Shown one piece after another: positions 1 through 10,292 of a stretch of 64,000 nt of DNA. Numbering within the stretch: position 1 is the stretch's first letter; each line of letters begins with the position of its first letter. A program made the position numbers and the translations under genes. The stretch comes from Stutzerimonas stutzeri. Its GTDB lineage: Bacteria; Pseudomonadota; Gammaproteobacteria; Pseudomonadales; Pseudomonadaceae. The stretch lies in contig NZ_CP073105.1 of the NCBI RefSeq assembly GCF_018138085.1, forward strand, positions 1,612,001 to 1,676,000, given 5' to 3'. The notes under the pieces are model-generated. The model ran no database searches and was not told where the DNA came from. It saw only the letters and a program-made list of their open reading frames with translations.

Positions 1-691
1 GGGTCGCCGGTTGCAGCGGCGTCCAGACCGGCCCGGGCGCGATCTGGTTGACGCGAATATCGCGCTCGATCAGCTGTTGCGACAGGGCGCGGGTGAAGCC
101 GTCGATGGCGCCCTTGGTCGCGGTGTAGTCGACCAGCATCGGGTTGCCGATGAATGAGTTGATCGAGGTCGTGTTGATGATCGAGGCGCCGGCCTTGAGG
201 TGTGGCAGGGCGGCGCGGGTGAGGTAGAAGTAGCCGTGGATGTTGGTGGCGAAGGTGTTTTCCCACTGTTCATCGGTGATGTCTTCCAGTCGGGTCTGCA
301 CTTCCTGGCGCCCAGCATTGTTCACCAACACGTCGAGATGGCCGAACGTCTTCACCGTTTGCGCGACCGCTTCATTGCAGTGCGTGCTGTTGCGGACGTC
401 ACCCGGCAGCAGCAGGCAGCGCCGGCCCTCGGCTTCGATGAGCTGCTTGGCGTCTTCGGCGTCCTCGTGCTCGTCAAGATACATGATCGCTACATCGGCG
501 CCTTCGCGTGCGAAGTGCAGCGCCGCCGCTCGGCCGATACCGCTGTCGCCGCCGCTGACCAGCGCCACCTTGCCGGCCAGCTTGCCGCTGCCCTTGTAGT
601 CGTCGCGGATGAATTCGGCCGGCGGATCCATCTCACGCTCCAGACCGGGCAGGCGGTCTTGTTTTTGCGCATGTATCTTCGGGTAAGCCAT
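1..691 (-). CDS. SDR family oxidoreductase, YghA-like (C-terminus cut by window edge)
   Basis: Short-chain dehydrogenase/reductase, 230 residues visible and truncated at its C-terminus by the window edge. The Rossmann glycine motif SGGDSGIG is at residues 46-53, NNAG at 124-127, the catalytic serine in TTSIN near 176, and the YxxxK pair is Y189 and K193. The long hydrophilic N-terminal arm before the Rossmann fold is typical of the YghA/YhdG group (usually about 285-295 residues), which reduce aldehydes or ketones with NAD(P)H. ATG at 691 is preceded by a GGAGGTGATC Shine-Dalgarno. The substrate cannot be told from the sequence. Confidence 0.9.
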   Translation of the reverse strand, partial: MAYPKIHAQKQDRLPGLEREMDPPAEFIRDDYKGSGKLAGKVALVSGGDSGIGRAAALHFAREGADVAIMYLDEHEDAEDAKQLIEAEGRRCLLLPGDVRNSTHCNEAVAQTVKTFGHLDVLVNNAGRQEVQTRLEDITDEQWENTFATNIHGYFYLTRAALPHLKAGASIINTTSINSFIGNPMLVDYTATKGAIDGFTRALSQQLIERDIRVNQIAPGPVWTPLQPAT

Positions 692-929
692 GATCACCTC
701 CGGGCAGCAATGGGTCGTGTAGATACGGCTGATGTGCGCCGGGAAAGTTTCGGACGGGCGCCGAGTGGTGATGCGTGTCCGACCGGTGATCGGAAATGGC
801 GTTGCGTTCGCTGCTAGCGCTTGGCCATTAGTCTTCCCTGACCTATAGTGCCGCGCGCCAAGGATGGCCGCGGACCCCAGCGTAGGGCCGGTCGGGTCGT
901 CCACGCCTAACACCGCAAAGGATTGAAAG

Positions 930-1367
930 ATGAACATCAAGCAACTTCTGGTTCTGCCGCTTACCGTCGCGCTGCTGTCCGCCTGTACCGCGACCACTTC
1001 ACTGCGCTCGAGCGATCCGAGCCTGGCCGTGAAGATCAACGACGATGCACCCTTGGTGCTGAAGAACCCGATCAGCAAGACCTACAAGGCCACCAGCTTC
1101 GGCCAGTATCGTTTCCGCGCGACGCAGGAAGGCATGGAGCCCATGTACGGGATGATGCCGCTCAAGTTCAACGGCGGTTACCTGGCCGCGGATATCCTCT
1201 TCTTCGCGCCGGCCGCCTTCTACAACCTGCGCGAGGTCTATCCGTTCTACGAGTTCGACGTGGCGCAAGGCGTCGTGCGCTACAAGAAGAACGAGGGCGA
1301 TCAATGGATCAGCTACAAGCCGACCGCTGCAGAAGCCGAGCGGGCGCAGGCGTATTTCGGCCAGTAA
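930..1367 (+). CDS. Small predicted outer-membrane or periplasmic lipoprotein
   Basis: A 145-residue protein starting with a lipoprotein signal: positively charged start, hydrophobic stretch, and lipobox LSAC with the lipidated cysteine at residue 19. The mature part has no family I recognise; it contains a mixed hydrophobic stretch around residues 90-105 (ADILFFAPAAFYNL). AAGGA lies just upstream of the ATG. It stands alone between the divergent SDR gene and a long intergenic region. Function unknown. Confidence 0.8.
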   Translation: MNIKQLLVLPLTVALLSACTATTSLRSSDPSLAVKINDDAPLVLKNPISKTYKATSFGQYRFRATQEGMEPMYGMMPLKFNGGYLAADILFFAPAAFYNLREVYPFYEFDVAQGVVRYKKNEGDQWISYKPTAAEAERAQAYFGQ

Positions 1368-1803
1368 AACTCATAGCGCGAGCATCGCTGCGGGCTGCCA
1401 TCGCGGTCCATATCCCAGGGCCATACTCCCTCGCCCCGCTGGAAAGCGGACTGGGGTGAGGGGACGGTGTTCCAGGCGAACCCGGTCATCATGTACGTTC
1501 ACCTGTTGTGCCGGCTGCCGACAGCCAGTCGGCATCATCCTGTCGGCGGGTCGCGGCCGCTCGTCGCGGACCGCTTTCACCGCCTGACATCGGCACGGCG
1601 CGGGCGTAGAATCCGCGCCGCTCCGGCTTGCCGTTTCGAACCCCTATCGCTCCCGCCTACCTCTCGCGCTTGCTCGAAGCCGCGGGGCGTATGCGCTGTG
1701 GTCAAGCAGGGCCGGCAACTTCTTACACCCTCATTCGTCACGCTGTGGTGTGCCGCTCCGGCGCGCTGCGCTTGCCGAGTGGATCGCACCCAGACATGCC
1801 TAC
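1368..1803. other. Intergenic region with one repeat-like hairpin
   Basis: About 436 bases with no convincing gene. The only clear structure is an imperfect hairpin at 1428-1462: CCCTC and CCCC arms pair with GGGG and GAGGG across a GGAAA loop. It lacks a T-run, so it looks more like a dispersed extragenic palindrome than an intrinsic terminator. The rest presumably carries the promoter of the downstream exporter, but no strong -35/-10 pair stands out. Confidence 0.5.
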
Positions 1804-2991
1804 ATGAACGAATCGAACACCCGCGACGGGAGCTGGCTCAGTGTCGTCGCGCTGGCCTTGGCGGCCTTCATCTTCAATACCACCGAATTCGTGCCGGTCG
1901 CCTTGCTCAGCGATATTGGCCGTTCGTTCGACATGCCGCCGTCACAGGTCGGCTTGATGCTGACCATTTACGCTTGGGTGGTGGCGCTGATGTCGCTGCC
2001 GATGATGCTGCTGACCCGCAACATCGACCGCCGCACCTTGCTGATCTTCGTTTTTGTGGTGTTCATCGGCAGCCACCTGGTGTCGAGCGTGGCCTCGAGC
2101 TTCGGCATGCTGATGCTCAGCCGCATCGGCATCGCGCTGGCGCATGCGGTGTTCTGGTCGATCACCGCATCCCTGGCCGTGCGCGTCGCACCACAGGGCA
2201 AGCAAGCGCAGGCGCTGGGGCTGCTGGCGACCGGCAGTGCGCTGGCCATGGTGCTGGGTATCCCACTGGGGCGGGTGGTTGGCGAACTGCTGGACTGGCG
2301 CACGACGTTCCTGTCGATTGCGGTGGTCGCGGCGCTGGTGGTGCTCTGCCTGGCCCGGACGTTGCCGCGGCTGCCAAGCCAGAATTCCGGTTCGCTGCGC
2401 AGCCTGCCCGTGCTGTTCAAGCGGCCTGCGCTGGTCGCCGTCTACGTGCTGACGGCACTGGTGATCACCGCGCATTTCACCGCTTACACCTATATAGAGC
2501 CGTTTGCGCAGACCATTGCCCACCTGAGCGGTGATATGACCACCGCGCTACTATTGCTGTTCGGTGGTGCGGGCATCCTCGGTTCGGTGCTCTTCAGCCG
2601 CTACAGCAATCGTTATCCGAAGGGCTTCGCAACCGCCGCCATCGCGGTCATGGCGACCTGCCTGTTACTGCTATTGCCGGCCGCAGGTGATAGCTCGCTG
2701 CTGGGCACGCTGGTAGTGGTCTGGGGCATCGCCGGCATGTGCTTCGGCCTCGCCGTGCAGGCCAAAGTGCTCAACCTGGCGTCCGATGCCACCGACGTCG
2801 CCATGGCGCTGTTTTCCGGTATCTACAACGTCGGCATCGGGGGGGGTGCACTGCTGGGTAGCCTGGTCACGCAGCAACTGGGCCTCGGTAACGTCGGGAT
2901 CGTCGGCGGACTACTGGCGGTGAGCGGTGTCGTGCTGTGCGGATTCGCAGCCCATCGTTTCGCCAAGCCGGCAGGCAGCGCCGCGCTCTGA
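1804..2991 (+). CDS. sotB: MFS sugar efflux transporter, SotB-like
   Basis: A 395-residue major facilitator protein with about 12 membrane segments, no signal peptide and short loops. The first helix carries [16 protein letters not shown], typical of the SotB/YdeA drug:H+ antiporter-1 group, which export sugars such as arabinose or IPTG-like compounds and some drugs from the cytoplasm. An in-frame GTG exists at 1750, but the added residues are not membrane-like and ATG 1804 places the first helix normally. No regulator is adjacent. Family assignment is firm; the transported substrate is inferred. Confidence 0.85.
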   Translation: MNESNTRDGSWLSVVALALAAFIFNTTEFVPVALLSDIGRSFDMPPSQVGLMLTIYAWVVALMSLPMMLLTRNIDRRTLLIFVFVVFIGSHLVSSVASSFGMLMLSRIGIALAHAVFWSITASLAVRVAPQGKQAQALGLLATGSALAMVLGIPLGRVVGELLDWRTTFLSIAVVAALVVLCLARTLPRLPSQNSGSLRSLPVLFKRPALVAVYVLTALVITAHFTAYTYIEPFAQTIAHLSGDMTTALLLLFGGAGILGSVLFSRYSNRYPKGFATAAIAVMATCLLLLLPAAGDSSLLGTLVVVWGIAGMCFGLAVQAKVLNLASDATDVAMALFSGIYNVGIGGGALLGSLVTQQLGLGNVGIVGGLLAVSGVVLCGFAAHRFAKPAGSAAL

Positions 2992-3008
2992 CGGCATCAC
3001 TCCTCAGC

Positions 3009-3048
3009 GACGGCTGGAGCGCCGGCTGCGCGTTCCAGCCTGCCGTTG
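3009..3048. terminator. Hairpin between convergent genes
   Basis: Inverted repeat GGCTGGA (3012-3018) and TCCAGCC (3034-3040) in the 60-base gap between the convergent exporter and chemoreceptor genes. It probably ends transcription from one or both sides, but no T-run is visible, so it is a weak call. Confidence 0.35.
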
Positions 3049-3051
3049 GGG

Positions 3052-4365
3052 CTACTTGAGTTCCTTGGCGAAGCGCCCGACCGCGTCGACCACCTGCTTG
3101 GCGCCGTCCTGAATCTCGACGATCACCGCGCCGGCCTGGTTGGCCAGTGCCAGACCCTGCACGGCCTGCTCGCGGCTGTTGGCCATCTCACGCACCGCGT
3201 CGTCGACCAGTGCCTGGTTTTTCTGCACTACGCTGACGATCTCCTCGGTGGCGGCGCTGGTGCGACCGGCGAGCTGGCGCACCTCATCGGCGACCACCGC
3301 GAAGCCGCGGCCCTGTTCACCGGCGCGCGCTGCCTCGATGGCCGCGTTGAGCGCCAGCAGGTTGGTCTGTGCCGCGATGCCACCAATGGTTTGCACGATG
3401 GAGCTGATCAGTTGGGACTGCTGGCCCAAGGCTTCGATCCCATGGGTCGCCGATTCCACTTCCTCGGCGATGCGCTGCATCGTGGCGACGGTGTCCCTGA
3501 CCACGACGGCGCCACGTTCGGCGCTGGTGTCGGTCTGCCGGGACACGTCATAGGCGATGCTTGCGGCTTCGCGCACCTCGGCCTCGCGGGCGACCTGCTC
3601 GGTCACGACGCTGGCGAACTTGACGACCTTGCAGAGCTTGCCTTCGGTGTCGTGGACAGGGTTGTAGCTGGCTTCCAGCCAGACTTCCCGACCCATGCTG
3701 TCGAGCCGCTTGAAGCGATCGGCGACGAATTCGCCGCGGTTGAGCGTTTCCCAGAATTGCTTGTACTGCGCGGATGAGGCTTCCTCGGGCGTGCAGAACA
3801 TCCGGTGATGCTTGCCGACGATCTGCTTGAGCGAATAGCCCATGCCTTGCAGGAACTGCTCATTGGCGGTGGCCACGGTGCCGTCCAGGTTGAACTGGAT
3901 GACCGCCGTGGAGCGAAGCAGCGCGGTAATGAAGGCTTCGTTCTCCTTCGCCTGTTGCACTTCGCGGCTCACCTCGCGGGCGAAGCCGCGGATATGCAGC
4001 AGTCCGCCGTTTGTATCCTTGATCGGATACCAGTCGACGTGCAACCACGCCAGGCTGCCGTCGGCACGCAGGTAGCGATAGTCGTCGCCGATTGGCGAAA
4101 GGCTGGCCACAGCGGCACGGAAATCGCGGAAACACGACAGGCCGGTCACATAGGCGGGTACGATTTCGGCCATTGGCCGCCCCAGCAGTTGATCGACCCG
4201 GTAGCCGAGCGCATCGGCAAACTTCCGATTGACATCCACCATTCGGAACTCGCGGTCCAGCGTGATCGATAACAGTGTTTCTGTCATCTGATCATGCAAC
4301 TGGCGCAGCAGAGTCAGCTCGGCGGCTTGCTCCACGAGTTGTTTTTTCAGTTGGCCGTTGAACAT
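3052..4365 (-). CDS. Soluble chemoreceptor with two PAS domains and an MCP signalling domain, BdlA-like
   Basis: A 437-residue cytoplasmic receptor without membrane segments. Two PAS domains cover roughly residues 15-140 and 140-255 (each has a GY..DQLLG or [10 protein letters not shown] type core), followed by a short MCP signalling domain whose conserved hairpin [20 protein letters not shown] lies at about 332-350. This order matches Pseudomonas BdlA, a PAS-PAS-MCP protein that triggers biofilm dispersal, and Aer-type energy sensors. The frame is open to 4563, but that would overlap rlpA; ATG 4365 begins at a normal N-terminus. Ligand or cofactor (heme or FAD) cannot be assigned. Confidence 0.85.
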   Translation of the reverse strand: MFNGQLKKQLVEQAAELTLLRQLHDQMTETLLSITLDREFRMVDVNRKFADALGYRVDQLLGRPMAEIVPAYVTGLSCFRDFRAAVASLSPIGDDYRYLRADGSLAWLHVDWYPIKDTNGGLLHIRGFAREVSREVQQAKENEAFITALLRSTAVIQFNLDGTVATANEQFLQGMGYSLKQIVGKHHRMFCTPEEASSAQYKQFWETLNRGEFVADRFKRLDSMGREVWLEASYNPVHDTEGKLCKVVKFASVVTEQVAREAEVREAASIAYDVSRQTDTSAERGAVVVRDTVATMQRIAEEVESATHGIEALGQQSQLISSIVQTIGGIAAQTNLLALNAAIEAARAGEQGRGFAVVADEVRQLAGRTSAATEEIVSVVQKNQALVDDAVREMANSREQAVQGLALANQAGAVIVEIQDGAKQVVDAVGRFAKELK

Positions 4366-4447
4366 GCGAGCACCAGAAATTGGACGAAGGTGCGAAGCTA
4401 TCGGCACGCCATCGCCATACTTGATGCCCGCCTGCGCCGATCGGTGG

Positions 4448-4861
4448 TCAATCCAGCCTTTCGACGCGCACCGGAATGACGCCCGCGCGCGGGTTGGCGA
4501 TAGCCGTGAACGCCGCCTTGGACAGATCGACAATGCGGTTGCGCACGAACGGACCTCGATCATTGACCCGGACCACCACGCTCTTGCCGTTGCGGGTGTT
4601 GGTTACTCTGATCCGGGTACCGAACGGCAATGTGCGGTGCGCCGCGGTCAGTGCATGCTGGTCGAATCGTTCACCGCTGGCGGTCAGTTTGTTGTGGTGC
4701 TGGCTGCCGTAATACGAAGCCTTGCCCGAGCCGATCGGTTGCCCGACGGACGGGGTCGACGTCTGGTCCGGTCCTGGTTGCTTTTGCGGGGCGGTGGTAC
4801 AGCCGGCCACTGCAACGCAAAAGAGCGCGGCGGTGATCCAGCGGGTCGGCCAGGTGCGCAT
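4448..4861 (-). CDS. rlpA: RlpA family septal-ring lytic transglycosylase lipoprotein
   Basis: A 137-residue lipoprotein (lipobox VAGC) followed by a double-psi beta-barrel domain with the characteristic [24 protein letters not shown] and VRVNDRGPF motifs. RlpA proteins sit in the outer membrane and cut glycan strands lacking stem peptides at the septum. This copy is short and has no C-terminal SPOR domain, so it is more like the small RlpA paralogues of pseudomonads than the full septal protein. ATG 4861 has AGGGAT upstream; a longer in-frame start at 4927 would spoil the signal peptide. Confidence 0.85.
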   Translation of the reverse strand: MRTWPTRWITAALFCVAVAGCTTAPQKQPGPDQTSTPSVGQPIGSGKASYYGSQHHNKLTASGERFDQHALTAAHRTLPFGTRIRVTNTRNGKSVVVRVNDRGPFVRNRIVDLSKAAFTAIANPRAGVIPVRVERLD

Positions 4862-5212
4862 ATCTATCCCTAAGGTTGTGCCTGTGGCGGTGGTCATTTT
4901 TGCCAAGCCGATACGGCCATGGAGCAAGGCGCGGCGGTGTCATCTCAGCGACCGTCGCGTACAGGTAAGGAATATAGCGCTGCGCTTGGACCGAGCGGGA
5001 CTCTATCGAGCCGATCAAGACATTCAACGGTTAATTGCATCTGGGGAAGCCCATGCTGCGTTGCGTGCTTGGCCTACGCGTAATCCCTAGTTCTTTGGTC
5101 TGATATTGATCAGATTTCGACCATCGGATCTTGTACAGGCAAAAGGCCAGTGAAACACTTTGTATCAGTTTCGGAGCAGCCCTGTTCCGATGCCTCCCCC
5201 TCATGGTGCCCC

Positions 5213-6838
5213 ATGTTCCGTTCCCTGAATGTCTCAACCCGAGCTGCCGTCAGCTTCTCGGCAATTGCGTTGCTGCTGCTGTTTGTGGGTTGCTTTTCAT
5301 TGCTGCAGGTACAGGCGTTGCGGGAAACGGAGCAGGTCATCGAAACGAACTGGCTTGCCGGCGTCCGTGATTCGGGCCGGCTTCGCACTGACGTACAGGA
5401 TTTGCGGTTGATGGTGGCACGGTCGCTCATTCCGTCGGCCGACAGCGCTGCCTCTAGCGCGACTTCCGAAATCAAACAACGCCGTTCGCAGGTTGTGGAA
5501 GAAATCAATGCCTATCTGGCTTCGCCCGTGATCGACGGGCATGAACGCCAGCTGGCGCAGCACGTACAGACTGCGGTCGAGCGCTACGGCCAGTCTCTGG
5601 ATCATTTGCTCACCTCCACAGATGGCGGGGACACCCAGAGGGCTGTGGCGCTGTTCAACGGCGGCATGCGCGAGCAGGCGGTGGCCATCAACGAGGCGCT
5701 TCAAGCCTTGACCGCTTACAACGAAGAAGGCGCCAAGCGATCCGGTGTTTCGGCAGGTGCCGTATACGGGCGCAGCTTGTGGGTTCTGCTCGGCGCGATG
5801 GGCTTTGCCGTTCTCGCCACGCTGGGGTTGGCGATCGCCTTCACGCGCAGCATCACCAAGCCCCTCGGGCAGGCGGTACGGGTGGCCGAAGGTATTGCCG
5901 GGGCAGACCTGAGCCAGCCAATCGCGGTGGAAGGCTCCGACGAGCCTGCTCGCCTGCTGGCGGCGCTGGCTACCATGCAGGCCATCCTTCGAGAGACGCT
6001 CAAGCATATCGGTGATTCCTCGACCCAACTGGCGACCGCCACCGAAGAAATGACCAGCGTCGCGCATGAGGGCAACCGTGGCTTGCAGCGGCAGAACGAG
6101 CAGGTCGAACTGGCCGCAACGGCGGTCAACGAGATGACGGCAGCCATCGAGGAGGTGGCCAGCAATGCAGCCTCGACGTCCGACAGCGTGCGCGTCTCCA
6201 CGGAGGCGGCCGAAGCAGGGCGCCAGCGGGTCAACGAAACGGTCAGCGCCATCAACAACCTCTCGGCGCGCATCAGCGATACCGGTGAGCATGTCCAAGG
6301 GCTTGCCGGCCAGGCGCGAGACATCAGCAAGGTGCTCGACGTGATTCGTACCATCGCCGAGCAGACCAACCTGCTTGCGCTTAACGCTGCGATCGAGGCG
6401 GCGCGTGCCGGGGATCAGGGTCGTGGCTTCGCCGTGGTGGCCGACGAGGTCCGGGCACTCGCTCACCGTACCGGTCAATCGACCCATGAGATCGAACTGA
6501 TGATCACCGCGATCCAGAGCGGCACCCAGAGTGCCGTCGCGGCCACCGTGCTGAGCACGGACGAGGCCCGCAAGACCCTGGACGTAGCCCGTGAAGCGGG
6601 GACCATGCTGGACAACATTGCAGCGTCGGTGGTGACGATCAACGAGCGCACCGTGATGATCGCCACGGCGGCCGAACAACAGGCGCAGGTCGCACGCGAA
6701 GTGGACCGCAGCCTGATGACCATTCGCGATCTGTCGATCCAGTCGGCGACCGGTGCCAACCAGACCGCCGCAGCCAGTGAAGAGCTGGCACGGCTGGCGA
6801 CCGACCTCAACCAACTGGCCCTGCGCTTCAGGACCTGA
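5213..6838 (+). CDS. Methyl-accepting chemotaxis protein with four-helix-bundle sensor
   Basis: A 541-residue transmembrane receptor. TM1 is about residues 11-33, the periplasmic helical ligand domain 34-187 (four-helix bundle size), TM2 188-210, then HAMP, and a signalling domain with the invariant hairpin [22 protein letters not shown] chose ATG 5213 because [12 protein letters not shown] is a normal MCP N-terminus; a GTG at 5150 preceded by AAAAGG is a possible alternative that adds 21 residues. It signals through CheA/CheW. Ligand unknown. It is convergent with the next gene. Confidence 0.9.
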   Translation: MFRSLNVSTRAAVSFSAIALLLLFVGCFSLLQVQALRETEQVIETNWLAGVRDSGRLRTDVQDLRLMVARSLIPSADSAASSATSEIKQRRSQVVEEINAYLASPVIDGHERQLAQHVQTAVERYGQSLDHLLTSTDGGDTQRAVALFNGGMREQAVAINEALQALTAYNEEGAKRSGVSAGAVYGRSLWVLLGAMGFAVLATLGLAIAFTRSITKPLGQAVRVAEGIAGADLSQPIAVEGSDEPARLLAALATMQAILRETLKHIGDSSTQLATATEEMTSVAHEGNRGLQRQNEQVELAATAVNEMTAAIEEVASNAASTSDSVRVSTEAAEAGRQRVNETVSAINNLSARISDTGEHVQGLAGQARDISKVLDVIRTIAEQTNLLALNAAIEAARAGDQGRGFAVVADEVRALAHRTGQSTHEIELMITAIQSGTQSAVAATVLSTDEARKTLDVAREAGTMLDNIAASVVTINERTVMIATAAEQQAQVAREVDRSLMTIRDLSIQSATGANQTAAASEELARLATDLNQLALRFRT

Positions 6839-6897
6839 CTGGCACCCAGGCTACCGTCGCCGCAAGGGTTCGACACGCTTGCGGCGTCGCTCAGCGA

Positions 6898-7674
6898 TCA
6901 TTGCTCGGGCTTGGCCAGCCACTCGTCAGCGATGCGCTGGTACTCGCCGGTGGCCTTGGTCAGGTGCAGCCATTGATCGACATAGGCCTTGAACGCGACG
7001 TCGCCACGCGGCAATAAGAAGGCCTTCTCGCTGTACTGCAGCGGCTTGTCGGGATTTACTGCGCATAATGTCGAGTAGTTACGCTGCTGATACTGTGCCT
7101 CGGAGGAGTCGGTGATCATTACATCGGCCTTGTTGTCGGCCACGGATTTGAAAATCACCGTGTTGTCGTGGAACAGCTCCAGCTGCGCCTTGGGCAGCTC
7201 GCGGTGAACGAAGGCCTCGTTGGTGCCTCCCGGCGGCTCGATCAGGCGGACCGAGGGCTGGTTGAGCTGTTCGATGGTCTGGTACTTCTCGACCTCATCG
7301 CAGCGGACGAACGGAATCTTACCGTCCACCGCAATTGGATCGCTGAAGAACGCCTTCTTCTGCCGCTCGAGCGAGATGGACACGCCGCCAACGGCCATGT
7401 CGCACTGGGCGAGGAAGTCCGGCATCAGCGTCTTCCAGGTGGTCGGTACCCACTCAACTTTTACACCCAGACTCTTGGCCAGCGACTCGGTCAGGGCAAT
7501 GTCGATGCCCTCGTACTGCTTGTCGTCGCGCAGAAAAGTGTAGGGCTTGTAGTCGCCCGTGGTGCAGACCTTCAGGGTGCCGCGCTGCTGAACCTCATCG
7601 AGCAGCGAAGCGGAGGGGGCGGCGAAACTCGCGCCGCTGGCCAGCAAGACGCCGGCTGCCAACAGATATCTCAT
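6898..7674 (-). CDS. pheC: Secreted PheC-like cyclohexadienyl dehydratase / solute-binding-fold protein
   Basis: A 258-residue protein with a cleavable signal peptide (SFA near residue 18) and a type II periplasmic binding fold. Segments TTGDYKPYTF, GGVSISLERQKKAFFSDPI, EPPGGTNEAF, HDNTVIF and EKAFLLPR closely follow Pseudomonas aeruginosa PheC, the periplasmic enzyme that converts arogenate to phenylalanine and prephenate to phenylpyruvate. AAGGA precedes ATG 7674; the longer frame to 7776 lacks a signal peptide. It could instead be an amino-acid binding protein, but no transporter genes flank it, which favours the enzyme. Confidence 0.7.
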   Translation of the reverse strand: MRYLLAAGVLLASGASFAAPSASLLDEVQQRGTLKVCTTGDYKPYTFLRDDKQYEGIDIALTESLAKSLGVKVEWVPTTWKTLMPDFLAQCDMAVGGVSISLERQKKAFFSDPIAVDGKIPFVRCDEVEKYQTIEQLNQPSVRLIEPPGGTNEAFVHRELPKAQLELFHDNTVIFKSVADNKADVMITDSSEAQYQQRNYSTLCAVNPDKPLQYSEKAFLLPRGDVAFKAYVDQWLHLTKATGEYQRIADEWLAKPEQ

Positions 7675-7800
7675 GGTCGTTCCTTGCAAGGCGGGCGCAG
7701 CGGCCCGGTTATTGTTCTGGTCCGCGAGAACAAAAGGCGGACAGCTGGAACGTACCGGACGCAGAGGGTTCGTCACAAGGCCAATGGCTGCGGGTTCGCA

Positions 7801-8135
7801 TTTGCTGTAGCAGCGGCTTTTGTGGGAGCCCCGCCCTCGGGCGAAGCGGGGAGCGGTCAGTCTCTAGTCGTCGTGCACTTACGGGGCGCTGGCGGGGCTG
7901 CAAAGGCCGTATTCGCCGCGGGCCGCGGTCCGACAAAAATGCGTCGAGCAGCGAAGGCCATTATGGGAGCCCGACCCCGGGGCGAAGCGGGGAACGGTCA
8001 GACTTTGGTGCTTAAGCAAAAACGGGGCGCTGGTGGGGTGCAAAGGCCGATTCGCCGCGGGTCGCGGCTCCCACAGAGGTGCGTCGTGCCGCGAAGGCGG
8101 TTGTGGGAGCCCCGACCTCGGGGCGAAGCGGCAAG
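7801..8135. repeat. Tandem REP/BIME array, period about 140 bp
   Basis: The TGTGGGAGCC REP core occurs at 7821-7830, 7962-7971 (one change) and 8102-8111, each followed by CCTCGGGGCGAAGCGG-like sequence. Between copies lies a shared spacer (ACGGGGCGCTGG, CAAAGGCCG, TTCGCCGCGGG) and an inverted core, best kept as GGCTCCCACA at 8066-8075. The block is therefore about 2.3 tandem units of a forward-plus-inverted REP pair, filling the gap between the 3' end of rlhA and the 5' end of the PheC-like gene. It may stabilise the rlhA mRNA end. The remainder of 7675-8139 holds no gene. Confidence 0.85.
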
Positions 8136-8139
8136 GCGT

Positions 8140-10140
8140 TTAGCCCTGCGGCGAGCGGCGGATGGTCTTCATCAAATCGGCCGGGGTGATTTGGCCGACC
8201 ACGCTGCTGGCGCTGCCCGGTTGCGGCAGGTTGAGGATGTTGCCCTTGATCTTGCCGATCACATGCATCTCGCACGGCTTGCAGTCGAACTTCAAGGTCA
8301 GCACTTCATCGCCATGCACGAGCTGCATGGGGGCGACCTTGGTGCGCACCCCGGTCACGCCCTTGGCCTGTTTCGGACACAGGTTGAAGGAGAAGCGCAG
8401 GCAGTGCTTGGTGATCATCACCGGCACCTCGCCGGTTTCCTCGTGGGCCTCGTAGGCGGCATCGATCAGCTGCACGCCGTAACGGTGATAGAAGGCGCGC
8501 GCTTTCTCGTTGTAGACGTTGTAGAGAAACGACAGGTGCGCTTCGGGATAGACCGGTGGCGGTACGCTGACCGGCTTGCGGCTGCCCAGCGGACGCATCG
8601 CCTCACGGGCTTCGGTAAGCGCCTCGACTGCTTCGCGGCGTAGGGCCTTGAGCTGCGAATTGGGGATGAAGAAGGCCTGTGGTGCGTCCACGTCCACTTC
8701 TTCGGCGTGGTAGATCGTGGTGCCCAGCTGGCTGAGCAGCTCAGCGATCTGGCCGGGCACCTGCTCGGGCTTTTTCGCATCGCCGAACGGGCCGGGCAGC
8801 GAGACCGTGGCGTAAGCGCCTTCTTCGCTGGTGACGTGCAGTTCAAGCGCGTCTGCGCGCAGCCTGGCCAGCCAGCGCACGCCGATGCGGCGCTCGGCGG
8901 AGGTCTTGAGCAGCGCCTGTTGCCAGTTGTGGTCCAGGTTGCGGTTCAGCGGATGGTTCGGGCGCAGCTGGCGAATCGCACCGGGCATCTCGTTGGGCTC
9001 GACGCGGTACTGCCAGAGCGACTGGCCGTCTTCCTCGAACTGCTCAAGCAACTCGACCACGCTGGCGCGGAAACCCACCACCTCGCGCTTGACCAGCACA
9101 TTGAGGCCGTCGCCGTTGGACAGCGGCTCGCGAGTCTGCACGGTCAGATCATGCTTGCCGACTTTCAGCACTTCGCCCACGGCCAGGCCGGTAAAGGTCG
9201 GCGAATCGAAGGCGCCGATGTCGATCTTGCGATCGGTGACGAAGTAGTCGGTGCTGCCGCGGTGGAAGGTCTTGTCCGGGTCCGGCACGAAGAAGTGATC
9301 GGTGCGGCCGCTGGAGGCGCGGGCCAGATCAGGGCGATCCAGAAGGATTTCATCCAAGCGCTGACGATAGTAAGCGGTGATGTTCTTCACGTAGCTCACA
9401 TCCTTGTAGCGTCCCTCGATCTTGAACGAGCGCACCCCGGCATCGACCAGCGCGCGCAGGTTGGCGCTCTGGTTGTTGTCCTTCATCGACAGCAGGTGTT
9501 TTTCGAAGGCGACCACCTGGCCCTTGTCGTCCTTGAGCGTGTACGGCAGCCGGCAGGCTTGCGAGCAGTCGCCGCGGTTGGCACTGCGGCCGGTCTGCGC
9601 GTGGGAAATATTGCACTGCCCGGAAAACGCCACGCACAGCGCGCCGTGGATAAAGAACTCGATGGCAGCATCGGTCGCATCGCTGATCGCACGAATTTCC
9701 TGGAGGTTCAGCTCGCGCGCCAGCACCAGCTGCGAGAAGCCGGCCTGGTCGAGGAATTTCGCCCGCTCCAGCGTGCGGATGTCGGTCTGGGTGCTGGCGT
9801 GGATTTCGATTGGCGGAATGTCCATTTCCATTACGCCCATGTCCTGCACGATCAGCGCATCGACGCCGATTTCGTAGAGCTGCCAGATCAGTGCGCGTGC
9901 GGCTTCCAGCTCGTCGTCATGGAGGATGGTATTGATCGTGACGAACACCCGTGCATGGAACAGATGGGCGAATTTCACCAGCTCGCCAATGTCCGCCACG
10001 CTGTTCTCGGCGTTGTGCCGCGCGCCGAAACTCGGCCCGCCGATGTACACCGCATCGGCGCCATGCAGGATGGCCTCGCGAGCAATGGTGGTGTCCCGAG
10101 CAGGGGAGAGCAGTTCGAGATGGTGCTTGGGCAAGGACAT
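8140..10140 (-). CDS. rlhA: 23S rRNA 5-hydroxycytidine C2501 synthase (U32 peptidase family)
   Basis: A 666-residue U32-family protein, close in length and sequence to E. coli RlhA/YdcP (about 650). Its N-terminus HHLELLSPARDTTIAREAIL, the block SGQCNISHAQTGRSANRGDCSQACRLPY, the RSFKIEGRYKD segment and the C-terminal CLRFSFNLCPKQ and FDCKPCEMHV cysteine pairs match that family throughout. The cysteines in SGQC, GDCSQAC are the ones that hold the Fe-S cluster used with prephenate-dependent hydroxylation of C2501 in 23S rRNA. It stands alone, with the REP array at its 3' end. The small TrhP paralogue (about 450 residues) is excluded by length. Confidence 0.93.
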   Translation of the reverse strand: MSLPKHHLELLSPARDTTIAREAILHGADAVYIGGPSFGARHNAENSVADIGELVKFAHLFHARVFVTINTILHDDELEAARALIWQLYEIGVDALIVQDMGVMEMDIPPIEIHASTQTDIRTLERAKFLDQAGFSQLVLARELNLQEIRAISDATDAAIEFFIHGALCVAFSGQCNISHAQTGRSANRGDCSQACRLPYTLKDDKGQVVAFEKHLLSMKDNNQSANLRALVDAGVRSFKIEGRYKDVSYVKNITAYYRQRLDEILLDRPDLARASSGRTDHFFVPDPDKTFHRGSTDYFVTDRKIDIGAFDSPTFTGLAVGEVLKVGKHDLTVQTREPLSNGDGLNVLVKREVVGFRASVVELLEQFEEDGQSLWQYRVEPNEMPGAIRQLRPNHPLNRNLDHNWQQALLKTSAERRIGVRWLARLRADALELHVTSEEGAYATVSLPGPFGDAKKPEQVPGQIAELLSQLGTTIYHAEEVDVDAPQAFFIPNSQLKALRREAVEALTEAREAMRPLGSRKPVSVPPPVYPEAHLSFLYNVYNEKARAFYHRYGVQLIDAAYEAHEETGEVPVMITKHCLRFSFNLCPKQAKGVTGVRTKVAPMQLVHGDEVLTLKFDCKPCEMHVIGKIKGNILNLPQPGSASSVVGQITPADLMKTIRRSPQG

Positions 10141-10292
10141 GAGCGCGGACCGGGTGCAGATCGAAAGGCGCGCATTGTAAAGGCTTAAGGAGCTTTTGGG
10201 ACTGGCCGCTGGGCGAGTAGGAATTGCTGAGGCGGTGTGTCGGATCAGACGTCCGATTCCTCGAGGGGTTTTCGGCGTGTAATATGCGGATA

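Noticed and set aside
5297..6814. 505-codon minus-strand open frame opposite the four-helix chemoreceptor
   Set aside because: No start signal or domain, and the coding strand contains the invariant MCP hairpin.
7801..8135. CRISPR-like array
   Set aside because: Only about 2.3 units of 140 bases, with inverted cores and similar spacers; no short regular repeats, unique spacers or cas genes.
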